Notes: generated by a model not told the origin, from the sequence alone. Counted from the first letter of the stretch, positions 25,690 to 36,085 are shown. The stretch is DNA of 64,000 nt from an uncultured Flavobacteriaceae bacterium (GCA_905181615.1 CAJIYH010000002.1:744001-808000); one strand, 5' to 3'. A program made the numbers and translations.

Positions 25690-27223
25690 TTAATATAGCC
25701 TTTGCATGTATAATTTGAGCTACAGTTTTGTTTTGAATTTTACTCTCTAACCAAGACAGTATATCAAGATATAAAAATGCCCTCCGTTCGTATGGATCTA
25801 ACTCATATTGCTTTAATTCTTTATGCAGTGCTTTAAAGGCATCCTTTAATTCACTCGGATATATAGCACCCAGTTTACGAACAAAACGAATTAGTGATTT
25901 CTGAACTTCGTGCAAATCACCCATTTTTAACAAGAATTTGTAGGTGTCCCGAATGTGTTCATCTAAATGATAATCAAAACCTGCCTCGTAATGAGCAATA
26001 AGGTTTAATAAACGAGTAAAACAAAGAAGATCTTCTCTCATCTTCAATTTCTTATTATTTACGATTTGATTTAAATAAACAGTAGCTTTTTCAAATTCAT
26101 TTGAACCAAAATACAGACAAGCAATTTTATAATAAAACATCATAACATGATGTTCATCTATTTGATTTTCAAAATGATTGATTTTGTTTAGTAAAGTATT
26201 AATTATTTTTTGTCCTTCCTTGAAATTCCCTTCTAAAAAATACATATTAAAACGGTTGTTATATTCGTAAAGAAATGCCAATGAACTTAAGTTGTCATTC
26301 TTAGGGAACTCTTTTGAATCAAGAGAATGAATCATTTTATCAAATATCTCTAGGAATTTTTTAGGGTATTTAAGTAAGGTCAAGGATTCAAGCAAATAGT
26401 TATTCCCCTGAAGATAAAAAACAGGATGTGAAGGAATCATATCGGGTTGCTTGTCGAATAAACTTACCCATTTCATTGAGTAGCGATAACTAGATAAAAA
26501 GTCTTGAGTTAATAAACTAAACCAAACATGCGCTCTGAAATACCAAAGTTTTTCTCTAAAGCCCAAATCATCAAAATCAAATTCAGGAAGGCGTTTAATG
26601 AAAAATTCAGTTACCAATCTAAATTCCTCATCACTTTTTATATAGCCGGTTTTGATTAGCCGTTCATAAAGTTCTAGGGACAAGTTTGAAAGCTGACTAG
26701 ATATGTGATTTTGATTGATAAAATAAGTTGCATCGCTAACTAATTCCTCGGTTCTATTACTCATGCTCCTGGTAATATATTGAGACTCTATCACTTTCTC
26801 CAGTTCAACAATTTCAAATGCTGCGTATTTTTCTTCAAACTTTACCGCAATAGCCTTAGCGCGATCTAATATTTTTAAACTTTGATTATACAGTCCTTTT
26901 TGATATAATACGGTAGCAAAATCTAGTTGCTCTCTAATTTGCATACGCTTATTTTGTTGCGAGGGATTGAGGCGCAAACTAATTAGGACTTGTTTATATA
27001 AGTGAGCTTTGAGGTTTGAAAGTTGCTGCTTTGTAACAAAATTCTTTTTCAGAATTATTTTTTCATCATAAACTTCCATTTTATCTAATAAAGTAAACAA
27101 AATCAGGAACTTAGAATTTAAATTAGATTCAATTCTACCAACATAAAGTTTAAACTGTCTTTTTTCTGATTTTGATAAAGATTTTATTAAAACAAAGAGG
27201 TTTTCTTTTTGATCGTTAGTCAT
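25652..27223 (-). CDS. Conserved helical protein of unknown function
   Basis: A 523-residue protein that is almost entirely helical with regular Leu/Tyr/Phe spacing (for example KGLYNQSLKILDRAKAIAVK and FEKATVYLNQIVNN), which suggests TPR-like or alpha-solenoid repeats. There is no signal peptide or membrane segment, so it is probably cytoplasmic. The N-terminus NLFVLIKSLSKSEKRQFKLY resembles a short conserved start that I associate with uncharacterised Bacteroidota proteins, but I cannot name the family. It stands alone, divergent from leuA and overlapping the RluA gene by 38 bases at the 3' end. Confidence 0.8.
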   Translation of the reverse strand: MTNDQKENLFVLIKSLSKSEKRQFKLYVGRIESNLNSKFLILFTLLDKMEVYDEKIILKKNFVTKQQLSNLKAHLYKQVLISLRLNPSQQNKRMQIREQLDFATVLYQKGLYNQSLKILDRAKAIAVKFEEKYAAFEIVELEKVIESQYITRSMSNRTEELVSDATYFINQNHISSQLSNLSLELYERLIKTGYIKSDEEFRLVTEFFIKRLPEFDFDDLGFREKLWYFRAHVWFSLLTQDFLSSYRYSMKWVSLFDKQPDMIPSHPVFYLQGNNYLLESLTLLKYPKKFLEIFDKMIHSLDSKEFPKNDNLSSLAFLYEYNNRFNMYFLEGNFKEGQKIINTLLNKINHFENQIDEHHVMMFYYKIACLYFGSNEFEKATVYLNQIVNNKKLKMREDLLCFTRLLNLIAHYEAGFDYHLDEHIRDTYKFLLKMGDLHEVQKSLIRFVRKLGAIYPSELKDAFKALHKELKQYELDPYERRAFLYLDILSWLESKIQNKTVAQIIHAKAILINRKDRHPTEHL

Positions 27224-27345
27224 TGTATGCTTTTTGTCTATAAAATACTCATTTGAAGTGTTTTATTTATAATTTGATACCTTGGATTTCGTAATAAAAG
27301 TAGACAAAAAAACCCATGTTTATATATATAAATACTAAATTCGTG

Positions 27346-27353
27346 TAGCTTTG
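27346..27353 (+). promoter_or_regulatory. Candidate promoter -7 box for the leu operon
   Basis: TAGCTTTG matches TAnnTTTG immediately before leuA. The initiation point would fall near 27359, so the first ATG (27361) would be leaderless and the second ATG (27370) would have a leader of roughly 10 bases. No good TTTG lies 19-21 bases upstream. Confidence 0.4.
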
Positions 27354-27360
27354 AAAAAAT

Positions 27361-28533
27361 ATGCTAAAAATGGATCAAGAACACGTTCAAATTTTTGACA
27401 CTACACTTCGTGATGGAGAGCAGGTCCCCGGTTGTAAATTAGATACCAAAAGTAAATTAATTATTGCAGAACGTCTTGATGTTTTAGGAGTAGATATTAT
27501 TGAAGCTGGATTCCCTGTTTCTAGTCCAGGAGACTTCAAGTCTGTTGTTGAAATTTCTAAATTAGTTAAGAATGCAACCGTATGTGGACTAACACGTGCT
27601 GTTGAAAATGACATTAAAGTAGCTGCTGAGGCATTAGCTCAAGCAAAACGACCAAGAATCCATACAGGTATTGGTACTTCTGATTCTCATATTAATTTTA
27701 AATTCAATTCCAACAGAGACGCTATAATTGAACGTGCAGTAGCTTCAGTTACTTATGCTAAAACATTTATAGAGGATGTTGAATTTTATGCAGAAGATGC
27801 TGGTAGAACTGATAACGAATTTTTAGCCCGTGTTTGTGAAGCTGTAGTTAAAGCTGGTGCAACTGTCTTGAATATTCCAGATACTACTGGGTATTGTTTA
27901 CCAGAAGAATATGGTGCAAAAATTAAATACTTAAAAGAAAATGTAACCGGAATTCACAAAGCCGTTTTATCTTGTCATTGTCATAACGATCTTGGCCTTG
28001 CAACAGCAAATTCAATCGCTGGAATTCTAAATGGAGCACGACAGATAGAATGCACGATAAATGGAATCGGAGAACGCGCAGGAAACACTTCATTAGAAGA
28101 GGTTGTAATGATTATGCGTCAACACCCTAGCTTAAAACTAGACACAAATATTAATTCAAAATTATTATACTCTACAAGTCAATTAGTATCTGAGAGTATG
28201 GGTATGATTGTTCAGCCAAACAAAGCTGTTATTGGTTCAAATGCATTTGCTCACAGCTCTGGAATACATCAGGATGGGGTTATAAAAAACAGAGAAACCT
28301 ACGAGATTATGGATCCACATGATGTAGGTGTTACAGAATCTGCAATCGTTCTAACTGCAAGAAGTGGACGTGCTGCCCTTGCATATCGATCAAAAAATGT
28401 TGGTTATGAATTAGATAAGTTACAATTAGATAAAGTGTATAAAGAATTTTTGAAAGTAGCTGATACTCAAAAGCAAATTAACGACGAAGACATTCCTAAA
28501 ATCATCAAGGCTAGCAATATAGGCTTGATTTAA
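27361..28533 (+). CDS. leuA: 2-Isopropylmalate synthase, short form
   Basis: Condenses 2-oxoisovalerate with acetyl-CoA, committing carbon to leucine. 390 residues: the TIM-barrel domain ([16 protein letters not shown] with catalytic Arg and metal-binding Asp, then [25 protein letters not shown] with the two metal-binding His, NGIGERAGN) and the linker subdomain with [18 protein letters not shown]. The C-terminal LeuA allosteric domain of the E. coli enzyme (about 130 residues) is absent. A second in-frame ATG at 27370 (MDQEHVQIF) may be the true start. First gene of leuA-leuC-leuD-cimA-leuB. Confidence 0.92.
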   Translation: MLKMDQEHVQIFDTTLRDGEQVPGCKLDTKSKLIIAERLDVLGVDIIEAGFPVSSPGDFKSVVEISKLVKNATVCGLTRAVENDIKVAAEALAQAKRPRIHTGIGTSDSHINFKFNSNRDAIIERAVASVTYAKTFIEDVEFYAEDAGRTDNEFLARVCEAVVKAGATVLNIPDTTGYCLPEEYGAKIKYLKENVTGIHKAVLSCHCHNDLGLATANSIAGILNGARQIECTINGIGERAGNTSLEEVVMIMRQHPSLKLDTNINSKLLYSTSQLVSESMGMIVQPNKAVIGSNAFAHSSGIHQDGVIKNRETYEIMDPHDVGVTESAIVLTARSGRAALAYRSKNVGYELDKLQLDKVYKEFLKVADTQKQINDEDIPKIIKASNIGLI

Positions 28534-28548
28534 TTATTTTAATACATT

Positions 28549-29943
28549 ATGAATAATACATTATTTGACAAAGTATGGGATTCACATGTGGTTCATCAAA
28601 TCACAGGAGGACCTGACGTACTATTTATTGATCGACATCTGGTTCATGAAGTAACTAGTCCAGTTGCCTTTTTAGGTCTTAAGAACAGAGGTGTTAAGGT
28701 TATGAGTCCTGAACGTACTTTTGCAACTGCTGATCACAATACCCCAACAATCAATCAACATCTTCCGGTTGCCGATCCACTATCAGCAAAACAGCTCAAA
28801 GCACTAGAAGAAAATGCTGCAGCTCACGGAATTTCTTACTGGGGACTTGGTCATGAAAAAAATGGAATTGTTCACGTGGTTGGACCTGAATATGGAATAA
28901 CACAACCTGGAGCTACAATTGTTTGTGGAGATTCACACACTTCAACTCATGGTGCTTTTGGTGCAATTGCTTTTGGTATAGGGACTTCTGAAGTAGAGAT
29001 GGTCCTTTCGACTCAATGCATCATGCAACCTAAACCAAAAACAATGCGCATTACTGTTGATGGAAAACTAAGTAAAGGTGTTACTCCAAAGGATGTTGCT
29101 TTATTTATTATTTCACAACTAAGTACTTCTGGAGCGACTGGTTATTTTGTTGAATATGCTGGTGAGGTATTTAAATCGTTCAGTATGGAAGGACGAATGA
29201 CTGTTTGTAACTTGAGTATAGAAATGGGTGCACGTGGTGGAATAATTGCACCAGATGAAAAAACATTTGAATATATAAAAGACCGAGAGTTCACTCCAAA
29301 AGGAAAAGCATGGGACAAAGCAATGAATTATTGGTCAACCCTTGAAACTGATTCAGATGCTACTTTTGATAAAGAATATATTTTTGAAGGAAGTACAATT
29401 GAACCCATGATCACCTATGGAACCAACCCAGGAATGGGAATGGGCATTAGTGGCGGTATTCCTAAAGCAGAAAGCTTAGATGGTGGTGTAGCCACTTATA
29501 AAAAGTCTCTAGATTATATGGGCTACAAAGAAGGTGATTCAATGATCGGTAAGAAAATTGATTTTGTTTTTCTAGGAAGTTGCACCAATGGTAGAATTGA
29601 AGACTTCAGAGCTTTTACAGAAATTATTGAGGGTCGTAAAAAAGCAGATCATGTTACTGCTTGGCTAGTCCCTGGTTCTCATAAAGTACTTAAAGCTATT
29701 AAAGACGAAGGTCTTTTAGGTATTCTAGAAACTGCTGGTTTTGAACTAAGAGAACCGGGTTGTTCTGCTTGTTTAGCCATGAATGATGATAAAGTTCCTT
29801 CCGGAAAGTACGCCGTAAGCACCTCCAATAGAAATTTTGAAGGGCGACAAGGACCTGGTTCAAGAACCCTACTTGCCAGTCCAACTGTAGCAGCAGCAGC
29901 AGCAGTAATGGGAGTGGTTACAGATCCTAGAACACTAATATAA
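28549..29943 (+). CDS. leuC: 3-Isopropylmalate dehydratase, large subunit
   Basis: Aconitase-family iron-sulfur subunit that isomerises 2- to 3-isopropylmalate with LeuD; in a citramalate pathway the same pair isomerises citramalate. 464 residues. Substrate and cluster motifs: [20 protein letters not shown] and the 4Fe-4S cysteines in [12 protein letters not shown] and [11 protein letters not shown]. It follows leuA by 15 bp and precedes leuD by 33 bp. Confidence 0.96.
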   Translation: MNNTLFDKVWDSHVVHQITGGPDVLFIDRHLVHEVTSPVAFLGLKNRGVKVMSPERTFATADHNTPTINQHLPVADPLSAKQLKALEENAAAHGISYWGLGHEKNGIVHVVGPEYGITQPGATIVCGDSHTSTHGAFGAIAFGIGTSEVEMVLSTQCIMQPKPKTMRITVDGKLSKGVTPKDVALFIISQLSTSGATGYFVEYAGEVFKSFSMEGRMTVCNLSIEMGARGGIIAPDEKTFEYIKDREFTPKGKAWDKAMNYWSTLETDSDATFDKEYIFEGSTIEPMITYGTNPGMGMGISGGIPKAESLDGGVATYKKSLDYMGYKEGDSMIGKKIDFVFLGSCTNGRIEDFRAFTEIIEGRKKADHVTAWLVPGSHKVLKAIKDEGLLGILETAGFELREPGCSACLAMNDDKVPSGKYAVSTSNRNFEGRQGPGSRTLLASPTVAAAAAVMGVVTDPRTLI

Positions 29944-29976
29944 TTGAACTAAAAAAACATCCCTAAAGGAAATATA

Positions 29977-30573
29977 ATGGCATACGATAAATTCAACACA
30001 CTTAAATGTTCGGCGGTTCCATTACCGATTGAAAATGTAGATACAGATCAAATAATACCAGCTCGTTTTTTAAAAGCAACAGAACGTGTTGGTTTTGGAG
30101 ATAATCTTTTCAGAGACTGGAGATACAACCAGGATAACAGTCCTAAAAATGAATTCCCTTTAAACGATTCAAAATACACTGGATCTATTTTAGTCGGTGG
30201 AAAAAACTTTGGCTCTGGATCCTCAAGAGAACATGCAGCATGGGCTGTATACGATTATGGATTCCGTTGTGTGGTGTCAAGTTTTTTTGCTGATATTTTT
30301 AGAAATAACTGTTTAAATGTAGGTGTTTTACCAGTTCAAGTATCTGCAGAATTTTTGAAAAAGATTTTTACAGCAATCGAAAACAACTCACAATCACAAC
30401 TAATTGTAGATCTTCAATCTCAAACTATTTCAATTGAAGGAACAGAATATTCTGAGAACTTTGATATAAACTCATATAAGAAAGAGAATATGCTCAATGG
30501 GTTTGATGATATTGACTTTTTAATGAATATTAAGGATCAAATTGGTGAGTTTGCAAAAAAAACGCCCTTATAA
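29977..30573 (+). CDS. leuD: 3-Isopropylmalate dehydratase, small subunit
   Basis: Swivelling-domain partner of LeuC. 198 residues with VDTDQIIPARFLK near the N-terminus and GKNFGSGSSREHAAWAVYDYG, which carries the substrate-contacting loop and the conserved Arg. A 19-bp gap separates it from the preferred cimA start. Confidence 0.96.
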   Translation: MAYDKFNTLKCSAVPLPIENVDTDQIIPARFLKATERVGFGDNLFRDWRYNQDNSPKNEFPLNDSKYTGSILVGGKNFGSGSSREHAAWAVYDYGFRCVVSSFFADIFRNNCLNVGVLPVQVSAEFLKKIFTAIENNSQSQLIVDLQSQTISIEGTEYSENFDINSYKKENMLNGFDDIDFLMNIKDQIGEFAKKTPL

Positions 30574-30592
30574 ATCTACTTTACCTTCTAAT

Positions 30593-32122
30593 ATGAAATC
30601 AAGAACAATAGAAATTATGGACACCACACTTCGAGATGGTGAACAAACCTCTGGAGTGTCATTTTCCTCGACAGAAAAACTCACCCTTGCTAAATTATTA
30701 TTAGAAGAACTTAATGTAGACCGAATTGAAGTTGCTTCTGCACGAGTATCAGATGGAGAATTTCAGGCAGTTAAAAGTATTACAGCCTGGGCAAAAGAGA
30801 TGAATCTTATTGGGAAAGTAGAAATACTAACCTTTGTAGATAAGGGTATTTCTATTCAATGGATGATTGATGCGGGCGCAGAAGTTCAAAATCTTTTGAC
30901 AAAAGGATCTTTGAATCATCTGAAGCATCAATTAAAACAAACACCTGAAGAACACTTTAAAGGAATTGAAGATGCTATTACTCTTGCTCAAAAAAATGAT
31001 ATAGAAACTAATGTTTACCTAGAAGATTGGAGTAATGGAATGCGAAATTCTAAAGAATATGTTTTTTCTTTTTTAGACTTTTTAGCAAGTCAACCCGTAA
31101 AAAGAATATTACTGCCCGATACGTTAGGCATACTTTCGCCTTCAGAAACATTCACTTTTTTAAGTGAAATTATAAATCGTTACCCAAATTTTCATTTTGA
31201 TTTCCATGGACATAACGACTATGACTTAAGTGTAGCAAATGCAATGGAAGCAATTAAGGCTGGAATCCAGGGCTTACACTTAACCGTGAATGGTATGGGA
31301 GAACGAGCTGGAAATACTCCTCTAGCTAGTTTAGTTGCTGTTATAAATGATTTTTTACCCGGAATCGAAGTCAACATAAACGAGAGTTCTTTAAATAAAG
31401 TTAGCCAACTTGTAGCAACATTTTCAGGGTTTAGAATTCCAGTAAATAAACCTATAGTTGGTGCAAATGTATTTACACAGACGGCAGGAATTCACGCTGA
31501 TGGAGATAGCAAGAAAAATTTATACTTCAACGATTTACTGCCCGAAAGATTTGGACGTAAACGAAAATATGCACTTGGAAAAACTTCTGGAAAAGCTAAT
31601 ATACAGAAAAATTTACAAGAGCTGGGTCTAAGTTTAGATGATGAAGCACTAAAAAAAGTAACTCAACGAATTATTGAATTGGGTGATAAAAAACAACAAG
31701 TAACTGCTCAAGATTTACCATACATCATATCGGATGTCATGAATACTGGAGAAAATACTCAAAAGGTATTTGTAAAATCTTACGTTCTAACCCATTCAAA
31801 AGGTTTACAACCTTCTACAACAGTAGCTGTAGAAATTAATGGTGAAATCTTTGAAGAAAATGCATGCGGTGATGGTCAATATGATGCATTCATCAATGCA
31901 ATTCGAAAAATATATACTTCAAAAACCATAGAAGTACCACAGTTAATTGATTATGCAGTGCATATTCCTCCAGGAAGTACATCAGACGCATTGTGTGAAA
32001 CTACAATTGTCTGGAAACAAAAAGATAAAGAATTTGTTACCCGAGGATTGGATTCCGATCAAACGGTTTCGGCTATAAAAGCCACTGAAAAAATGCTAAA
32101 TATTATTGAAACTCAACAGTAA
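30593..32122 (+). CDS. cimA: Probable (R)-citramalate synthase
   Basis: Expected to condense pyruvate with acetyl-CoA to (R)-citramalate, a threonine-independent entry to isoleucine. I start at ATG 30593 (509 residues); an upstream in-frame start at 30542 would overlap leuD. The protein has the barrel domain (TLRDGEQTSGVSF with Arg14-Asp15; FHFDFHGHNDYDLSVAN), a linker (TQTAGIHADGDSKKN) and the C-terminal LeuA-type regulatory domain (about 370-505, with GDGQYDAF). Residues Leu79, Leu102 and Tyr142 align with Leu81, Leu104 and Tyr144, the pyruvate pocket reported for Leptospira interrogans CimA, and the surrounding sequence (NLLTKGSL, NVYLEDWSNG) is very close. A second isopropylmalate synthase is the alternative. 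Confidence 0.82.
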   Translation: MKSRTIEIMDTTLRDGEQTSGVSFSSTEKLTLAKLLLEELNVDRIEVASARVSDGEFQAVKSITAWAKEMNLIGKVEILTFVDKGISIQWMIDAGAEVQNLLTKGSLNHLKHQLKQTPEEHFKGIEDAITLAQKNDIETNVYLEDWSNGMRNSKEYVFSFLDFLASQPVKRILLPDTLGILSPSETFTFLSEIINRYPNFHFDFHGHNDYDLSVANAMEAIKAGIQGLHLTVNGMGERAGNTPLASLVAVINDFLPGIEVNINESSLNKVSQLVATFSGFRIPVNKPIVGANVFTQTAGIHADGDSKKNLYFNDLLPERFGRKRKYALGKTSGKANIQKNLQELGLSLDDEALKKVTQRIIELGDKKQQVTAQDLPYIISDVMNTGENTQKVFVKSYVLTHSKGLQPSTTVAVEINGEIFEENACGDGQYDAFINAIRKIYTSKTIEVPQLIDYAVHIPPGSTSDALCETTIVWKQKDKEFVTRGLDSDQTVSAIKATEKMLNIIETQQ

Positions 32123-32137
32123 CGTAGAATTATAAAT

Positions 32138-33205
32138 ATGAAATTAAACATTGCCCTTTTAGCTGGAGATGGAATTGGACCAGAGGTTATAAACCAGGCG
32201 GTAAAAGTATCGAATGCGATAGCAGAAAAATTTAACCATGAAATAAATTGGACTTCAGCTTTGACTGGAGCTGCAGCTATTGATGCGCTAGGAGAACCTT
32301 ATCCTGATGACACACATCAAGTTTGCTTAGATGCAGATGCAATCCTATTTGGAGCCATTGGCCATCCAAGATTTGATAATGATCCGTCAGCAAAAGTTCG
32401 CCCAGAACAAGGACTACTCAAAATGAGACAAAAGCTTGGATTATTTGCAAACGTTAGACCAACATTTACGTTCCCTTCGCTTTTAGATAAATCTCCATTA
32501 AAAAAAGAACGCATAGAAGGAACTGACTTAGTTTTTCTTAGAGAACTTACTGGAGGTATTTATTTTGGGGAACGTGGACGTAAAGATAATGGAAACACAG
32601 CTTTTGACACCTGTACCTATACACGTGCAGAAGTAACGCGTATTGCAAAAAAAGGTTTTGAATTGGCTATGACACGCTCTAAGAAATTATGTTGTGTTGA
32701 TAAAGCAAACGTTCTAGAGAGTTCAAGACTCTGGAGAGAAACTGTTCAAGCGATGGAAAAAGATTATCCAGAAGTAGAAGTTGCATATGAATTTGTTGAT
32801 GCGGTTGCTATGCGTTTAGTACAGTGGCCAAATAGCTACGACGTTTTAATCACAGAAAACCTGTTTGGAGATATTTTAACAGACGAAGCATCTGTAATAT
32901 CTGGATCAATGGGACTAATGCCTTCGGCTTCTGTTGGTGAAGAAAATGCTCTATATGAACCCATACACGGTTCCTATCCTCAGGCAACAGGATTGAATAT
33001 CGCAAACCCATTGGCAACTGTTTTATCGGCTGCCATGATGTTTGAAATGAGTTTTGATCTTCAAGAAGAAGGTGCCTTAATCAGACAAGTAGTTGATCGA
33101 GCACTCGAAGAGGGCTTTGTAACAGAAGATCTAGCTGATGGTGGAAAAGCTTATGGGACTTCTGAAGTTGGAGATTACCTAGTGAAAACAATTTCAGAAA
33201 TCTAA
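32138..33205 (+). CDS. leuB: 3-Isopropylmalate dehydrogenase
   Basis: NAD-dependent oxidative decarboxylase for the third leucine step, and for 3-methylmalate if citramalate is used for isoleucine. 355 residues. Features: [10 protein letters not shown] at the N-terminus, [13 protein letters not shown] with the isopropylmalate-binding Arg, [16 protein letters not shown], and the metal-binding [27 protein letters not shown]. Its C-terminal part has [18 protein letters not shown], the NAD specificity loop region. Last core gene of the leu operon. Confidence 0.96.
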   Translation: MKLNIALLAGDGIGPEVINQAVKVSNAIAEKFNHEINWTSALTGAAAIDALGEPYPDDTHQVCLDADAILFGAIGHPRFDNDPSAKVRPEQGLLKMRQKLGLFANVRPTFTFPSLLDKSPLKKERIEGTDLVFLRELTGGIYFGERGRKDNGNTAFDTCTYTRAEVTRIAKKGFELAMTRSKKLCCVDKANVLESSRLWRETVQAMEKDYPEVEVAYEFVDAVAMRLVQWPNSYDVLITENLFGDILTDEASVISGSMGLMPSASVGEENALYEPIHGSYPQATGLNIANPLATVLSAAMMFEMSFDLQEEGALIRQVVDRALEEGFVTEDLADGGKAYGTSEVGDYLVKTISEI

Positions 33206-33253
33206 ACTCAAAAGATTTCTTTTAACTAGGAATAATGAAATATTTGAAAAAAC

Positions 33254-33754
33254 TTGATACTAAAACTTGTACATTTTAATGAAGATGACTTTAAAAGGCT
33301 TATAAGTTGGATGAATTCTAAAAGAGATTTAATTCAATTTGCTTCTACATTATTTGATTTTCCACTTACAAAACAACAACTCAATCAATACATAAAAGAA
33401 AAAGATTTTTTACCCAAAAAAATTATACATATCAAATCTGGAGAAGTAATTGGGCATTGCGAACTTAACTTTCAAAATGAATATCCCCGCTTATCTAGAA
33501 TCTTAATTGGGGATATAAAAAACAGAGGTAAAGGGTATGGGAAATTGATTATACAAATGATGATTGATGAAATTCTAAAAACTGATTCATCTGCCAAAAC
33601 TGTTGATTTGAGAGTGTTTGGATGGAATAAAAATGCCCTCAAATTATATCATAACATGGGATTTCAAATACAAGTAAAGCATACTTTTGATTTCAAATAT
33701 TCATCTAATGAAATATGGGAAAATATATATATGCAGAAGCAACTATATATTTGA
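33254..33754 (+). CDS. GNAT-family N-acetyltransferase (TTG start)
   Basis: A 166-residue RimJ/RimL-like GNAT domain: N-terminal LVHFNEDDFKRLISWMNS, then GHCELNFQNEYPRLSRILIG, the acetyl-CoA loop NRGKGYGKLIIQMM and the C-terminal NALKLYHNMGFQIQ. The frame opens after a stop at 33245 and the only start that preserves the domain is TTG at 33254; the nearby ATG at 33235 is in another frame and ends after 14 codons. It follows leuB by 48 bp. Substrate unknown. Confidence 0.8.
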   Translation: MILKLVHFNEDDFKRLISWMNSKRDLIQFASTLFDFPLTKQQLNQYIKEKDFLPKKIIHIKSGEVIGHCELNFQNEYPRLSRILIGDIKNRGKGYGKLIIQMMIDEILKTDSSAKTVDLRVFGWNKNALKLYHNMGFQIQVKHTFDFKYSSNEIWENIYMQKQLYI

Positions 33755-33797
33755 TTATCTTGAAGTAAAATTATTTGCCACATACTAAACCTTACCC

Positions 33798-34907
33798 ATG
33801 CATCAGATCAAAAGTCAACAATTTCAAGTTAAAAAAAATAATTTTAAAACAAATCGAATTGTAGCAGTTCCTGAAGATGAATTAGAGCTTTTAAATGGAG
33901 AAATACTTGTTCTTTTAGATCTGTTTTCTTTCACCTCGAATAACATTACTTATGCAGTTTCTGGAGAAATTATTCGCTATTGGGAATTCTTTCCTCCCGT
34001 TGGTCCTCAAATCGATGGCTGGGGAATAATCCCAGTTTGGGGATTTGCAGATGTAATAGAATCAAGAACAGATGATATTCCTGTTGGTGATCGGATTTTC
34101 GGATACTTCCCTCCTGCTACACATCTAAAATTGAACCCTGGAAAGATCACTTTAAGGGGATTTGAAGACCTTACTGAGCACAGGTCTACCCTACCAAAAA
34201 CCTACAATCTTTATAGAAGGGTTTTGTCTGAGTCAACCTATGATAGAAAGTTTGATAGCGATCGATCATTATTCTACCCTTTATACGTAACTTCTTTTTG
34301 CCTTTGGGATTCATTACAAGACAACAATTGGCATGGAGCTGATCAGACTATTATACTCAGTGCTTCAAGCAAAACCAGCATTGGTCTTGCCTATGGAATT
34401 CATATTGATCCAAATGCACCTAAATCCATTGGAATCACTTCAGTTCGTAATATCGAAGCTGTTAAAAAATTAGGCCTATACAATCAGGTTCTTACATATG
34501 ATCAACTCGATCAATTAGGCACTACAATACCAACTATTATTGTTGACATGTCTGGAAATAATTCTGTGCTTGTTGATTTACATAAACGTCTCAAGGATTT
34601 TATGAAATTCACATTGAAAGTTGGCCTAACTCATTGGAAAGCATCCAATCCTAATCAAGGGATAATTAGAGAACGCTCCAAGTTTTTCTTTGCACCAAGT
34701 CACATTCAAAAGCGAATTGAAGACTGGGGGGGAGGTGAATTTGATAAAAAAACAACTCGCTTTTTATTAGAAGCAATTACTGAAACCAGAAAATGGTTAG
34801 AATATAGAAACCTAGATGGACTGGCTGAATTAACTCAGCTTTATCCCAAAGTATGTGACGGAACTATTCCTGCTAATCAGGGATTGATTGTTAAAATGAA
34901 GTTTTAA
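33798..34907 (+). CDS. DUF2855 family protein
   Basis: A 369-residue soluble protein matching the DUF2855 family as I know it: an N-terminal half with ITYAVSGEIIRYWEFFP and WGIIPVWGFADVIES, and a GDRIFGYFPPATHL segment. The layout (small barrel-like N-terminal part, then a region with DQTIILSASSKTSIGLAYGI and SIGITSVRNIEAVKKLGLYN) recalls a medium-chain dehydrogenase/reductase fold with a nucleotide-binding half, so an oxidoreductase role is plausible but not demonstrated. Its stop overlaps that of the convergent acyl-CoA dehydrogenase by 4 bases. Confidence 0.82.
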   Translation: MHQIKSQQFQVKKNNFKTNRIVAVPEDELELLNGEILVLLDLFSFTSNNITYAVSGEIIRYWEFFPPVGPQIDGWGIIPVWGFADVIESRTDDIPVGDRIFGYFPPATHLKLNPGKITLRGFEDLTEHRSTLPKTYNLYRRVLSESTYDRKFDSDRSLFYPLYVTSFCLWDSLQDNNWHGADQTIILSASSKTSIGLAYGIHIDPNAPKSIGITSVRNIEAVKKLGLYNQVLTYDQLDQLGTTIPTIIVDMSGNNSVLVDLHKRLKDFMKFTLKVGLTHWKASNPNQGIIRERSKFFFAPSHIQKRIEDWGGGEFDKKTTRFLLEAITETRKWLEYRNLDGLAELTQLYPKVCDGTIPANQGLIVKMKF

Positions 34908-36064
34908 TAAGGTAATTCAAGATTACCTTTTAATACATTTCTAGAAATAATGATCCGTTGAATTTCAGAAGTACCTTCATAGATCTGAGTTATCTTTGCA
35001 TCACGCATCAAACGCTCTACATGATATTCTTTTACATAACCATTACCCCCGTGAATCTGAACCGCTTCAACAGTATGCTTCATTGCAGCTTCTGAGGCAA
35101 TTAATTTTGCCATTGCACTTGCATAACCAAAATCTTGACCCATATCTTTAAGATAAGCAGCTCGGTAAACAATCATGCGAGCGGCTTCTATATCCATTGC
35201 CATATCTGCAAGTTTAAATGCTATGGCTTGGTGCTGACCTATAGGCTTTCCAAAAGTTTCTCTTTGATTAGCATAATCAACAGCCATTTCGTAAGCTCCA
35301 GCTGCGATTCCTAATGCTTGAGCAGCAATACCAATTCTTCCTCCTTCTAAGGTTTCCATCGCAAATGTAAAACCAAAACCGTCTGCTCCAATTCTATTTT
35401 CTTTTGGAACTTTTACATCTGAATAACTTATTGAATGTGTGTCAGAAGAACGAATCCCCATTTTATCTTCTTTAGGGCCTATGGTCACTCCATCCAAATC
35501 TCTTTCAACTATAAAGGCATTAATTCCTTTATGTCCTTTATCCTTATCTGTATGCGCAATAACCAACTGAATTGTAGCTTTGCCGCCATTTGTAATCCAG
35601 TTTTTCACTCCATTTAAAAGATAATAATCCCCTTTGTCTATAGCTGTAGTGCGTTGTGAGGTAGCATCACTTCCTGCTTCTGGTTCTGAAAGACAAAAAC
35701 ACCCTACTTCTTTACCAGTTGTAAGTCTCGGGATATATTTCTGTTTTTGAGCTTCTGATCCGTATTTTTCTATTCCCCACAAGACAAGAGAGTTATTAAC
35801 GGACATAATAACCGAGCAACTACTATCAATTTTAGAAATTTCTTCCATAGCTAGTACATAAGAAAGTGTGTCCATTCCACTTCCACCGTAAGCTGGGTCA
35901 GCCATCATGCTTAAAAATCCCATTTCGCCCATTTCTTCTACAAACTCAGTTGGATAGGTCATGTTTGAATCACGTTCAATAACACCCGGCTTTAACCTTG
36001 TAAATGCAAACTCTCGAGCAGCTTCTTTAACACTTATATGCTCTTCTTCTAATTTAAATATCAT
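34904..36064 (-). CDS. Acyl-CoA dehydrogenase
   Basis: FAD enzyme catalysing the first, alpha-beta dehydrogenation step of fatty-acid beta-oxidation. 386 residues with the three-domain layout of the family: FCLSEPEAGSDA (substrate/FAD), WITNGGKA, RETFGKPIGQHQAIAFKLADMA, and QIYEGTSEIQRIIISR, which carries the catalytic Glu in the short-chain/medium-chain position. Chain-length preference is not predictable. Last gene of the fad operon, 21 bp after the thioesterase gene. Confidence 0.94.
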   Translation of the reverse strand: MIFKLEEEHISVKEAAREFAFTRLKPGVIERDSNMTYPTEFVEEMGEMGFLSMMADPAYGGSGMDTLSYVLAMEEISKIDSSCSVIMSVNNSLVLWGIEKYGSEAQKQKYIPRLTTGKEVGCFCLSEPEAGSDATSQRTTAIDKGDYYLLNGVKNWITNGGKATIQLVIAHTDKDKGHKGINAFIVERDLDGVTIGPKEDKMGIRSSDTHSISYSDVKVPKENRIGADGFGFTFAMETLEGGRIGIAAQALGIAAGAYEMAVDYANQRETFGKPIGQHQAIAFKLADMAMDIEAARMIVYRAAYLKDMGQDFGYASAMAKLIASEAAMKHTVEAVQIHGGNGYVKEYHVERLMRDAKITQIYEGTSEIQRIIISRNVLKGNLELPY

Positions 36065-36085
36065 AATTTAAAATTTAAGTGACTT

